A stretch of DNA of 64,000 nucleotides from Paulownia fortunei (lineage: Eukaryota > Streptophyta > Magnoliopsida > Lamiales > Paulowniaceae), in the NCBI GenBank assembly GCA_019321725.1, contig CM033106.1, positions 24,488,965-24,552,964 of the forward strand. The letters run 5' to 3'. Of the stretch, positions 34,725 through 45,599 are shown piece after piece (the stretch's first letter is position 1; each line of letters begins with the position of its first letter). The notes beneath the pieces were generated by a model. That model saw nothing but the letters and a program-made list of their open reading frames with translations. It had not been told where the DNA came from and did no database searches. The position numbers and the translations under genes are program-made.

Positions 34725-35095
34725 ATCCAAATCAAGTTCTTATCTAGGATAGTAACGACATAAATTCAAATCCGACCAGATCTGAATACGTTTCATTTAA
34801 GGAGGATTTTTAATATTCTAAATGAGTTTAAAATGGATTTTGATTTTTGATTTTTAAATTTATTTTATTTATTTATTAATTTGATATATATATATGATTT
34901 TATTTTTTAAAAATATAATTTTAATAATTTTTGTGAATTTATAATAATTTTTTTTTTAAATTTCTTTAAAATTCAATAATAAGTCTAATAAATCTAATGA
35001 GTCTTGTAAGTTCAACCGACTAGAATCAAATTTAAAATTTTTAAATAAATAAATATAAAATTTTAATAAATTCACTTCAAACTTTTTCTATTATC
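34725..35095. repeat. Dispersed AT-rich repeat, copy 3
   Basis: TCAAATCCGACCAGATCTGA at the left, an AT-rich core, and AACCGACTAGAATCAAA, AAATTCACTTCAAAC and TTATCATC at the right. Similar in layout to the blocks at 18300 and 28395. Confidence 0.4.
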
Positions 35096-35599
35096 ATCTT
35101 TATTCTCATGATATTCAAGTATCACACTATATAAATGTTTTTGTGCTCTTTCCCTTCTTTTTCCAACCCCAAGTATCCAACCACAGTTAGTGGTCGGTGC
35201 ATAGTAGTTTATATATTACTAAAATAAAGAGTCATCGTTTGACTTTGATTCTCTTTTTCTTTTCCTTTTTTATTCAAATTTGACAAAGATTTAAACGATT
35301 ATGGTACATTCCTCATGCGAATTATCATATTAAATAGAATAATATGGATATTTAGACGATGCAAATTTTGAACTTTTAAATATTTGGTGCATTTACATTT
35401 GAGTTTAATTATGTAGCAAACTGGAAAAAAAGTAATATTGAATTACATAAATTTACATAGTTTATTATTGGAAACACATGTTTTTACAAATTGCCAGATT
35501 TAGATTATAAAGGGCCTGTTAAACTTAATCATAACGAATCTGATATTAATTCTTTTTGAATGAAGTAATCATATATATATATATATATATATAAAATAA

Positions 35600-36745
35600 A
35601 ATATAATTAAATACACTTTACCCCCTTATGTTATTGATTTTCCATCAAATACCTTATATATTAATAAAACCTTTAACTACCCACTAAACTAACAAAAAAT
35701 ATATTGATGAAAAAAAATACACTTGAACTAAATAAAATGTTAAATCTCATATTTTGCCCCCTATAAAACTAAATGTCAATTAATTTAATTTTATATTTTA
35801 CATAACTCTAATTTTATTAAATAAATAAATCTATAATTAAATTTAAAATACATAAATAGCAAAATATAATTTTCATAGTATGAGAAGATATATTAATTTT
35901 CTAAAAAACATCACATAACTTTATATTAGTATCATTTTATATATATTTTTATAACAAGTAAGTATTAAAATTTAGGGTCAAATCAATTGATTATAAATTT
36001 TTCTGTTATATAAGGTGTGTTTGTGAGAAGAAAATTAAAATTATAAAATATAAAACAAAAAAATCTTATAATACTTCCTTGACAATCAAATGTTAATCAA
36101 TTTGATCCCAAATTCAATTTAACACTAATTTTAAAAAATAAATTAATCTTAATTAAATTCAAAATAAATAAATAATAAAATATAATTTTAATAATATAGA
36201 AACGTATTACATTTAAAAAAAATATCTCACATAAGTTTATACTACTCTCATCTTATATATATTATTTTAGAAAGTATCTCTTAATTTTTTTTTCACTCGA
36301 AAATTCTTAATTACATTAATATATTTTATAATTTTTTTATATTTTATTTTGTAATTTTCATTTTCCTTTTACATATATATAATTGCACATTAAAAATAGA
36401 TTCGTTACAAATGCACACCTTATATAATAGAATCATATACATTATTTAAGTAATATCAATTTATTTGACTCTAAATTTAATACTTTTTCATTAAAGTTAT
36501 ATATTTAAAATGATAGTTACAAAATTTATGTGGCATACTTTTTTTAATGTTAATGTGTCTTTTTTATAATATTAAAATTATAATTTTCTATTTATTTATT
36601 TTAAATTTAATTAAAAATTACTTTATTTAATTAAATAATTGATATTAAATAAAATTTGGAATCAATTGATTGACATTTAATTATAAAGGGGTAAAATACT
36701 ATATAGTTCAAGGGGACAAAGTGAATTTAATATTTTTTTAGTTCA
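35600..36745. repeat. Complex of direct and inverted AT-rich repeats
   Basis: Three related modules of about 170-200 bases lie at about 35765-35955, 36090-36260 (same orientation) and 36500-36700 (opposite orientation). Each includes AAATGTCAATTAATT-like, TAAATTTAAAAT-like and CATCACATAACTTTATA-like parts. The outer edges, ACACTTTACCCCC on the left and GGGGACAAAGTGAA on the right, are inverted copies, as expected of a transposon with long terminal inverted repeats. Confidence 0.55.
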
Positions 36746-37162
36746 GTGGTATTTTAATCCATAAATGTAATTTTTGTGATTCAAGCGAATATTTGAAAAT
36801 TTTAATAATAAAAAGAATATTTAATATAAAATTAATAATACAATAGCATAAAATATATTTAACACTATAAGATATTAGCTTACAACGAATCACTAATTAT
36901 CAATTAATAAGTTTGTCTTATTTATTTCATATCACATATTTTTTTAATTTTATTAATCTATCGCAACGAATTTTAAATAATCAGATCAAGATTGAATTAG
37001 AATCAAATTAAGATTATTGACACTCGAAAATAAAATATCTTAAGTTTTATTTTTAATTACTCAAAAAAGTAATACTTAATCCAATGCAACATACCATATT
37101 TCTTCCATGCTATCTATCAAAAAGAAAATATAAAAATAAAAATAAATTATTTTAAAATGCTA

Positions 37163-37525
37163 TTACAAAGAAAGATTGAGGTCCAATTCTTTTTCACTTT
37201 TCTCATCACTTTCTTGTTTTTCTCCCTCCGTTGAAGGGCCTGCTTCTGCTGCTTTCTCCGTCGCCGGCGGTGGCACTGGAGGCGGAGCCTCCATGAAATC
37301 CTCCAGTCTGAATGTGGGGTTCCAAGCCCCCATCGCCATCGCCGCTGTAGCTGCCGCCTGTGGCTTATCTCCACCGACTTTTTCCTTGTTTTCCCCGGCG
37401 GTGACCATGCGTTCGCGCACTTCTCTGGTGCTTTTAATCAGTGCAAAGAATTTCTCCATCTTCTCCTCTTCATTTTCTTCTTGATCGGCATCCACCATTT
37501 TTCTTTTCTTTTTCTCTCCATCCAT
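37163..37525 (-). CDS. NIM1-interacting (NIMIN) protein
   Basis: A single-exon gene for 120 residues. NIMIN proteins are small nuclear regulators that bind NPR1/NIM1, the salicylic-acid co-activator, and damp expression of defence genes such as PR1. Visible here: a basic start MDGEKKKRK; an acidic stretch leading to EKFFALIKSTREVRER (24-39), the NIMIN NPR1-binding type motif with FF at 26-27; NPTFRLEDF (69-77), matching the second conserved block of NIMIN1-type proteins; a Pro-rich patch (81-87); an acidic tail; and the EAR repression motif LDLNLSL as the last seven residues. The start is the first ATG. The open frame continues upstream only through a TTG codon and C-rich sequence. NIMIN genes are normally intronless, as here. 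Assignment to NIMIN1 versus NIMIN2 is uncertain. Confidence 0.9.
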   Translation of the reverse strand: MDGEKKKRKMVDADQEENEEEKMEKFFALIKSTREVRERMVTAGENKEKVGGDKPQAAATAAMAMGAWNPTFRLEDFMEAPPPVPPPATEKAAEAGPSTEGEKQESDEKSEKELDLNLSL

Positions 37526-37547
37526 AACTAACCTCAAACACAGAGAT

Positions 37548-37596
37548 GGGAGTTTGGGGGTTGGGTTGAGGTTGGGGATGGGGATGGGGGTGGGGG
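37548..37596 (+). promoter_or_regulatory. G-rich tract (potential G-quadruplex) over the NIMIN 5'UTR
   Basis: The plus strand, which is the template strand of the gene, carries about eight runs of three to five G separated by one to five bases (for example GGGGATGGGGATGGGGGTG). The transcript is therefore C-rich just upstream of the start codon. A TATTTAA motif on the minus strand near 37634-37640 may be the TATA element. Confidence 0.7.
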
Positions 37597-40294
37597 AATA
37601 CTCTGGACACACTTTATTGCTCAAAGTAGAAAATTAAATAGATGGAGGAAGGACTAAAGGGGTATGTATGTCAGAAACATTTTGATCCTATATATTAATT
37701 TATAATTATTATATATTCATATATGGATACAGAAGCATATATTATTCACAATCAAATACTTATTTAAAAAATATTTGATATATTTATTATTTATTTATAA
37801 TATAAAAATAAAAAATAAAACACCAACTTTCCAACTTATAATACATCTAAAAAGGGTTTTATTATTTTATAATCCCTCTTCCATCTCATATTTATAATCT
37901 TATTTTAATTTGATATATATATTAGAAAAATAAAAATTTTGTGTTCATAATTTGAAGTAAAAAGATAATTTAAGAAAATATTTTAAAAAATATTTTTTTA
38001 ACATTTAAAAAAAAAAAAGAAAAAATCTGAAACAAATAAAATATGTGTTTTGATTAGAGACTTTAGTATGCTAGAGTGTTATAGGTAACCAACATAACTT
38101 CAATTTAAGTTGACTCATGCGTTTGGTCATACTGCATTGACTCCAACTAATTATTATCCACTTTCTTATGCGTTCTTGTAATGCGTGCCATTTTATTTTT
38201 TTTGGTCACAAGTATAATTTTTCTACATTTTAATTGAAACATCCTAAATAAAGTACATCTAATATTTATTTTTTTTAACTTTCATCAAAAATTTCGTTTT
38301 GAGGCAAAATTTATTTATTTTTGGGGCAAAATTTATTCATTAAAGGGGAGAATAGAGCGAGGACTAGTTGCATCCCAGTTGATTTTGTTAATAGTTTACC
38401 TGAATTTTTTTAAATGCGTAATTGAATTATTTAATTGATTTATTTAAATAGTTCAAAAGCTTCAAAATGCTGGAAAAAAATCAATATACTAACTTATTTA
38501 ATAAATTGAATAATTTGTTTTTATGTATGCCAAACTAGATTTTTCTAAATAACTTCTTTTATTTGTATGATAACTTTTTCTAAGTTTTTATTTGGTGTAG
38601 ACAAATAAATGATTATTTCATGTTACAATTTACTTTTTTTTTAAAATTTTTTTTATCAGATAATGTGGACAAGAGTGTTCACTATAATTATCAAGAACAT
38701 GAAATTTGTATCTACATAATAGAAAAATCTCAAGGGAGATCAATAATCATTCAAGTCTGTCAATCAACTTTATCCAAATGGACGAAAATAGCCTTGTGAA
38801 ACACTTAAAAACCCTCAATATTATAAATGATATTAAATAATAGTGTCCCAATTTGTTTATTAATAAAAATATAGCCAACTACTTTTCATATTTACACCTA
38901 TATAAAAAAATAAATGATCGTCACTAATTTTCAATCCCATTAAAATTCACAAAATACAGAAAAGATACAATTTTTTTTTTTAATATTTGGATTCTGAGGA
39001 AGAGGTACGTAATTGACTTGGCTGACTTGGAGTAACTATCAACAATAATGAAGGACAATTCTAATTCGAATTGAATTTGACTGAATTCAATTTAAAAAGT
39101 GAATTATATTTATAATATAATAAGATATAATTTATAAAATTAATTAATTATATGACAAGTGCTGGCGTACTTATAATATAATTAATTAGATTTAATCAAA
39201 GTTAAAAAAAAATTCAATTATTAAATGGGAGTATAATTTGTAAGGAAATGGTGTAGAAGGAATCTACTTGCGTCATTGGTGAGCAAAGACATAACGCTGT
39301 TTCCAGAGATGTCATGTGCTGACATGTGATATGTGGCGTCTTGCTATTGTTCTCCTTTGGCGGCCTCCTTTACATTTCTAGACATACCCTTAAACTCAAC
39401 AAATATGCCCTAAAAGGAGTCAAAGAGAGTGAAAAGTGTGTTAGGTAAAATTGAATTGTTTTATGAATAGTTAAAATAATTATATGAAGAAAGAGAAAAA
39501 GTGAAAAGAAATGTAATTGGTGTATTGGAAAATGAGAGGTTTTATGAATTTAGATTTGAATTTCAAAAAATTATTTTAAAAAAAAATGTAAATCCATTGT
39601 TTTATTATTGGGATTTTGATATAATTACTTTATTGCGCATGATTGATGTCATGGAAGTATTTGATTGAATGATTTATTTATTTTTACAATATGAATAAGT
39701 GAAGTGCCGTCAATAATCAAATCAAACATTAAACAAATGAATATTTAAAAAGAAAATTGAAAATAATTAAACTCCCTTAAAAATGAAGGAGAATGTAATA
39801 TCTATAATTACTTGCAAAAAGATCATGTTTCTGTTTATTAGAATGCAAGTATTGGTTGGGGCTTTCTTACTCTTAGATCTATTGAACATGATTTTTTAGG
39901 TCATTGAACTCTTCAAATTATGATTGGATTCATAGATATGCCTCACAAAAATATAACCAAGCAAAGCTTTCCGCCCATCCCAAATTATTTATGCATTTGA
40001 CTCAAAAAGAAGTTTTAGGCGAAACTTTAAATAAGAATTTTTTTGAGTATTTTTATAATATTATTTTCAAAAATAATAATTAAGAGTTAATAATATTACA
40101 TCATTATTTTAAATTAAAAAATATATTTAAAAAAAAAAGCCAATCATACTAAAGAAATCTGGACTGGAGATTGTTCAATTGTGAACAAAAGGCAACTTGC
40201 CTCAGAATTTTATAGGTAAAGTTTCTTCAAAACTTAACAAGTATGTATATGACATTTTGTGTTCGAAACTTATTATATGCGTGGATATCTATCC

Positions 40295-40326
<32 letters not shown>

Positions 40327-40499
40327 ATAGCATTTTTTTATTTTGATTATTCTTTGCAGTAAAGTAAAACTTGATATATTGATGTAATTAATATAATTAA
40401 CCTATTAACTAATAAAAATTGAATAAAAGACATATAATTCAACATGGATGAGCTACCCATTCAAATTTAAAAAAAAAAAAAAAACAATTGTATGAAACA

Positions 40500-41040
40500 A
40501 TTATGCATGGGTAGGAATTAGGATAACAGGGATGTCATATAATACGTCAATAGTTATTCCAGAATACAAGATACCTGCATTAATACAAAAATACAAGATT
40601 AAATTATTTGAATGCAATGTAAGTTTCAATAATTTCATATAAAGAAATGTGGATAACTACTTATCATCATCAATTAATTCAAATCCAATTATTTATGTGA
40701 AGTTCAATAACAAAACTAAATTCAATTGACCTAAGCCCAATGAGGTAATAATAACGGTTGTAAGAAGGATTTGATAATAACTATAAATATCTTCCGTCAA
40801 TTCATTTTAAATTAAATTATTTATATTGAGCAGTTACGACTTTCAGTCATTTGCTTATTATCTTTTAGCTTAGTGTTTATTTGAGCGTTTGAGAGTTATC
40901 TCCGAAATAATTATAAAAATTTCTAACTATTTATTGGTGTTGTATACAGAAACCCATTTAACAATCAACCTTTGACGAGGAAGACTCAATACGGAGACGA
41001 AAATTCTAAGAGGTTTAGAATTATACCACATCATTAACTT
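40500..41040 (+). repeat. Possible gypsy LTR fragment (Tat/Ogre-like)
   Basis: The order TATTTGAGCGTTTGAGAGTT, then GTGTTGTATACAGAAACCC, then AACCTTTGACGAGG (40870-40985) resembles the R-U5 end of Tat/Ogre-type LTRs, in which a TTGAGCGTCGGAG motif precedes a GCAGGAACCC segment. No coding domain or matched ends were found. Confidence 0.35.
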
Positions 41041-41369
41041 TGCAGCATTAGATGAAGTATGTTATGTATTTTGCACATGTACTAGCTAGTATGTAGTAAA
41101 TGGAGTATATTAGTGACGGCAATGTGCATTGCTAGCTGTATATTGTTAACATAATGAATTTGTGAGCTGAGGTGTTGAGAAAAAAAGAAAACAAAAATAG
41201 GAAAGAACTTGACTTTCATAATGAAACTTTTCAGAAGAGCTAGAAAATGAATTCATAGTTTTAATTATTTTATTTTATTTTTAAATTTATTTATAATTCT
41301 TAAATTTTGTAAAATGTGAAAAATATTCCTATCATGCTCAAAACATCATAATACTTTTTTTTTTTTCTT

Positions 41370-41722
41370 AATTTATTGACATTCCAATATCACATCGATC
41401 ACATGTTAGAGTTATGCTTTGGTTGGGCAAACATCGGAATAATTTTTTTGCTTAATTCATGACACTTCAAATGTCGTATCAAATATATGTTAGAGTCGTG
41501 TTGGTTTTGTGTTCGTTTCCGAAAACAATATGAACAATTTTTTAAATGTGCATTGAAATACCAAATTATTGGTCAATATTTCTACAAAGCCCATACATAG
41601 TTTGTCGTTAGAATTGTGTTCATGTCGAAGACAGTACGGATAATTCTTTGAATGTGCATTGTAGATATCAAATTATTGGGCAATGCTTCTACAGAGCCCA
41701 TACATGTAAATAGTTTGTCGAG
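41370..41722. repeat. 107-bp tandem duplication with older degenerate units
   Basis: Units at 41508-41614 and 41615-41722 share AATGTGCATTG, CAAATTATTGG and ACAGAGCCCATACAT. More diverged, related units (ACATGTTAGAGTTATG-type) precede them from about 41370. Confidence 0.75.
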
Positions 41723-42355
41723 CATGTGTTTTGTGTTTATTTGATTTTACACACACACACACAATAATATTAATCACATACAAATAGAATATTTTAAAGT
41801 ATCCATTTTACAAAATACATTGTTTTTCATTTTAAAGTATAATATTATGAAATTTTTGAATGGAAATTAATGGAGTTAAATAGTAAAACTTGGCCTTACA
41901 TCTATAGATTTTTATATTGTTTCACTACAATATTAAATCCTATCACATCTAGAAAATATAGTGGCAAAATTTGTACATGTCATTGAGATGAAGAGCATTT
42001 CCAATAAAGCAAAATAAGTGTTACATATATAATCCTGTTATGTTAAGGAACCCTTCGAATTTAGTATTTTTTAGTTTCTAAATTCTGTTTGGTAGGCCAA
42101 TCTCTATTTTCTCAAGAAAGTTATGGCTTTGTTTGGAGTTATTCCGACTTCATTTTCAATGTCTTTGCGAAAAATAATAGAAAAACTTATTGTTTGAAAA
42201 TATATTTGGGGTTGTGACGTATGTTTGGTTTTAATTTTGAGGAAGACAATTCTTACTGTAGATGTCATATCTTGTATAATTAATGGTGTCAAATTATTAA
42301 TTTTTTTATTATATTATTTTTATAAAGATGATATTATTCTTAAATTAATATAATG

Positions 42356-42392
<37 letters not shown>

Positions 42393-42524
42393 GTAAGATG
42401 ATTTAAATATATAAATATAAATAAATATATATGTATATATATAAATGTACAATAATAATTAGATTTTTTTTATAATATTTTGGAAATGGATGAAAATAAT
42501 TTTGAAGGATTTATTATTTGAATT

Positions 42525-42945
42525 AACGTTTCTATAACCGGACCGGTGATCAAACCGATCTTGCTATAAATTAGCGATTCAACCGTCCGTCAGACCGGTT
42601 TAATGATAATTGATTATATTTTCTTATTATATTATGTGAATTGATAATATAATAGATTAATTGTTATATAAACATTTTGAATGTAAAAATAAATAAATAA
42701 CTACCTAAAAAAACATCTAACAAAACATAAAACCTAAATAACTACATAAATATAACAAAATATTAAATTTAAACTTCTTAAAAAATATAAAATATAAAAT
42801 ATAAAATAAAAAAATAAAAAAATAAAATCGATTTGACCGGTTTTGACCGATTAAATCAAAAATCCGATTTTATGTACCTAATCGAATTGGACTGACCTAC
42901 GATTCCCGCTTGAACCGATCAGTTCGATTTGGTTTTGAAAACAAA
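42525..42945. repeat. AT-rich interspersed repeat with AACCGAT motifs, copy 2
   Basis: CCGGACCGGTGATCAAACCG at the left and TTGAACCGATCAGTTCGATT at the right enclose an AT-rich body with CTAAATAACTACATAAATAT, shared with the block at 33145. Confidence 0.5.
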
Positions 42946-43555
42946 GATTTGAATGTTTGATTTTATTTTTTATAATAGTTTTTGTAACATTGAGTAATTC
43001 TTTAATTACGTGACATTATTAGGTTCAAGAATTACTCATAGTGGTCCTTGTTATGTCATCTATAAATATTCATAACATTTACTAGTAATCTTACTCTAAT
43101 GGTTGTGATTCTCCACTTACTACATGCACTAGCACAACACGTGACAACAACAATAAGTATAGTATCAATATACTTATATAGATTGTCAACGTATATTTAT
43201 TATAAATAATCAAAAATCATATCTCAATTTTAATGATCATCCACCATTAACTTGATTTCTATATAACACAATAACAGACATACATAATAAGATATAAAGG
43301 ATATGCATACAAAGGAATATGATTATTCGGACATTGGCTTTGTAGGATGTATAATTCTTTCAACAGGACCCATTTCCACACTCATATAAGCGAATTTGTA
43401 AAAGATATAGCTCATATATTGATTTGATAAGGATTCCATAACTTGTTAATTTATCAAAATCTCAATCTTCATTACCATAATGAGCTTTTCTTCACGCACT
43501 TGAACCATAGGGGATGGCCATTTGTACAATATATTTCATTAATTTCTAGAAATTA

Positions 43556-45515
43556 TGTATTTCAATTGTTTGAGATTTTTGATATGACCCTTATTTGATA
43601 ATATTTTAAGTGTAATGTCATGTGGATTGAATTGGTCTTGTTAGTCCTTCCATGAAATAATACTTGCTCAAAACATTAAGATGACGCAATTTTATTGTGC
43701 ACATAAAGTTGGGCCTTAAGGTTATATTGCTTCTTATGTTGTTTGTGTAAGAGTTGTTGCTCCTTGTAAAACAAGGAAGGAAGTGTTAAACTTAATGGAC
43801 ATAATGGCCATGATCCATGATCCAACTTTTCTTATCATAGTAATTTGTTTTCACTATTTAGGTTTTATATATGGCTGTATTTTGGATTAATTTCTATCAT
43901 AAAATATAAGCATGATAAATTCTCATCACATGAATACGTGTATCCCATTATGCTAAAAAATGATGCATGTGGGTCATATGAAGAGTTTCAAGCAATTGAA
44001 AATACATCGTCTCTAGATATTATAGAGGATATTTTACATTCTCCTATTTGACCAACAGAATACATGAGTTACCAATTCAAGTGATAACAAAATATTTAGT
44101 ATCTTGGTGAAAAAATATAATTTTTTTTTGGTTATAAGTGGTAAATTAATCTATCATTTAGTGAGACTACTTAAAGATCTTCTTGATGAAGAAAACAATA
44201 AAGAAAATACTATCACATATTCGTAAACTGTGGTCACATCACAAGAACAATTATTGTCATATAGACCGATAATTTCTTCCCACAACAATTGTTCCTCACG
44301 AGAATTAAACTTGTGATTTTGACTCTAATACCAATTGTAGAACCAAATGTCTGTCATTTTGCCAAAACCATAGTTATTATCAACAATACAACTATGTTTA
44401 AAACTTTTAAACCGTACCACAGACCAATAAAGCAATTCTTGTCATATAGGCCAATACCTAACTTAAAAGAGGGCATAAGGATCACCTAGATGAGAAGATA
44501 TGACTAAAGCATAATCCAATGGTGCCAAGGATGTTCTAGCTCTAGAATAACCAATCAACAATCAAACTTCGACAAGTATGGCTGGAGATAATTCTCTACT
44601 TAATTTCTTACACAATTAACCTTAAAATTTGATTGCTGCATGTTTACACATCAATCAGTGATTCAATTGTAACAAGCATCATCGAAGCAAATATATTTTG
44701 GAGGCAACATCTTTTTTCTTGAATCTATAATTTGTGTTAGTATCCAAATCAATGGCTAGTAGTCTTACTACTAGAGTCATCATATGGTAATACCATTCAT
44801 TGGGTATAACATTTCAAACTGTCACCACATATACCCAATAGCTCACTACAAGGAATCATTTTTATTGAAAAATTATAGTATAAATTTGTGTTGATCAATT
44901 TAAACAATCACATAATAAATACTGTGATTGGTCAATATTCTCTTTAAAGTATGAGTTGATTATATAACAAGTATAAATCTATTTACCTTATTATTTATTG
45001 TCTTGGTTTTAGTGTAACTGAGTGTGATTAATTTTTTTTTTTTTTCACAAAATTTATTTTATCTTTAAGAAGTCGAGCAGTCTTTTTCACCTTACCAAGC
45101 ATTTGTTCTTGATTCATGAAAGCCTCACTTTGTCATACACTCATAGTAGCCAGTTACTATTCAGCTAGGCTTAGGAGCCATTTACTTTCACAAGATCATA
45201 TTTTTAATCACTATAATCATTGAAAACTTGTCATTGTGCAGCATATAATCTCAAAATGTAGTTAGGTTTGGATCAACAAAATACTCTTAATACTTTGATA
45301 AAAAATAAATAAGTACACGACAAACTCACGAAAATGTAATTTCTTGTGAAGATCATACAAAAGACAAATAGATAAGTAAAATTTAAGGTTGAAAAATAAA
45401 TTAAACTACTTAACACATGATTTAAAATTGATTGCTAAAATTTCATTTTAGCTTGGTGTATTAATCATAACAAATCAAAATTAAATATATTTTTTCGTTT
45501 AATAAACTTTAAAGT
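43556..45515 (+). repeat. Left long repeat (probable 5' LTR of the copia relic)
   Basis: Aligns with 47853-49790 over many stretches, for example ATTCTCTACTTAATTT, ACACAATTAACCTTAAAATT, TTTTGGAGGCAACAT and CACCACATATACCCAATA. Large indels separate the two copies: the left copy lacks about 360 bases present at 48573-48930, and it has extra sequence at about 43640-44090 and 44310-44450. No exact end could be fixed at the right. Confidence 0.5.
44321..44333 (-). promoter_or_regulatory. tRNA-Met primer-binding-site-like sequence on the minus strand
   Basis: GACTCTAATACCA is the reverse complement of a PBS-like TGGTATTAGAGTC (11 of 13 match to the common TGGTATCAGAGCC). It lies inside the left long repeat but in opposite orientation to the copia pol relic, so it may derive from a separate, inserted element. 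Confidence 0.4.
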
Positions 45516-45599
45516 TCGCCTCAAGCCCAACTCAATTAATAAATAAAATAATAAAATATGTATACAAATATCGAACTACTTGAGTTCGACCTGATTGAA

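Larger units (their letters stand above)
25790..37100. other. Large gene-free AT-rich interval
   Basis: More than 11 kb with no convincing coding exon on either strand. The features that can be named are listed separately: an 88-bp tandem repeat, a Harbinger-like MITE, dispersed AT-rich repeats and a complex inverted-repeat structure. A short direct repeat (TTAGTTTCAGACTCAACT) occurs near 27382 and 27443. The part next to 25790 probably contains the upstream regulatory region of the WAT1-like gene. Confidence 0.55.
37650..43555. other. Gene-free AT-rich interval with repeat remnants
   Basis: No gene is recognised. The interval includes the NIMIN upstream region, an LTR-like fragment, a tandem repeat and an interspersed repeat (listed separately), and (AT)n runs at about 40296-40321 and 42359-42388. 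A Harbinger-like left end (GGCTTTGTTTGGAGTTATT) occurs at about 42124, but no right end was found. Confidence 0.55.

Noticed and set aside
37176..37484. 102-codon plus-strand open frame
   Set aside because: Antisense shadow of the NIMIN coding exon; the minus-strand protein has recognisable motifs.
37526..37624. N-terminal extension of the NIMIN frame
   Set aside because: It would need a TTG start and adds a Pro-rich translation of the G-rich leader; the first ATG at 37525 fits the family.
42124..42290. Third Harbinger-like MITE suggested by GGCTTTGTTTGG
   Set aside because: No matching inverted end or target duplication could be found to the right.
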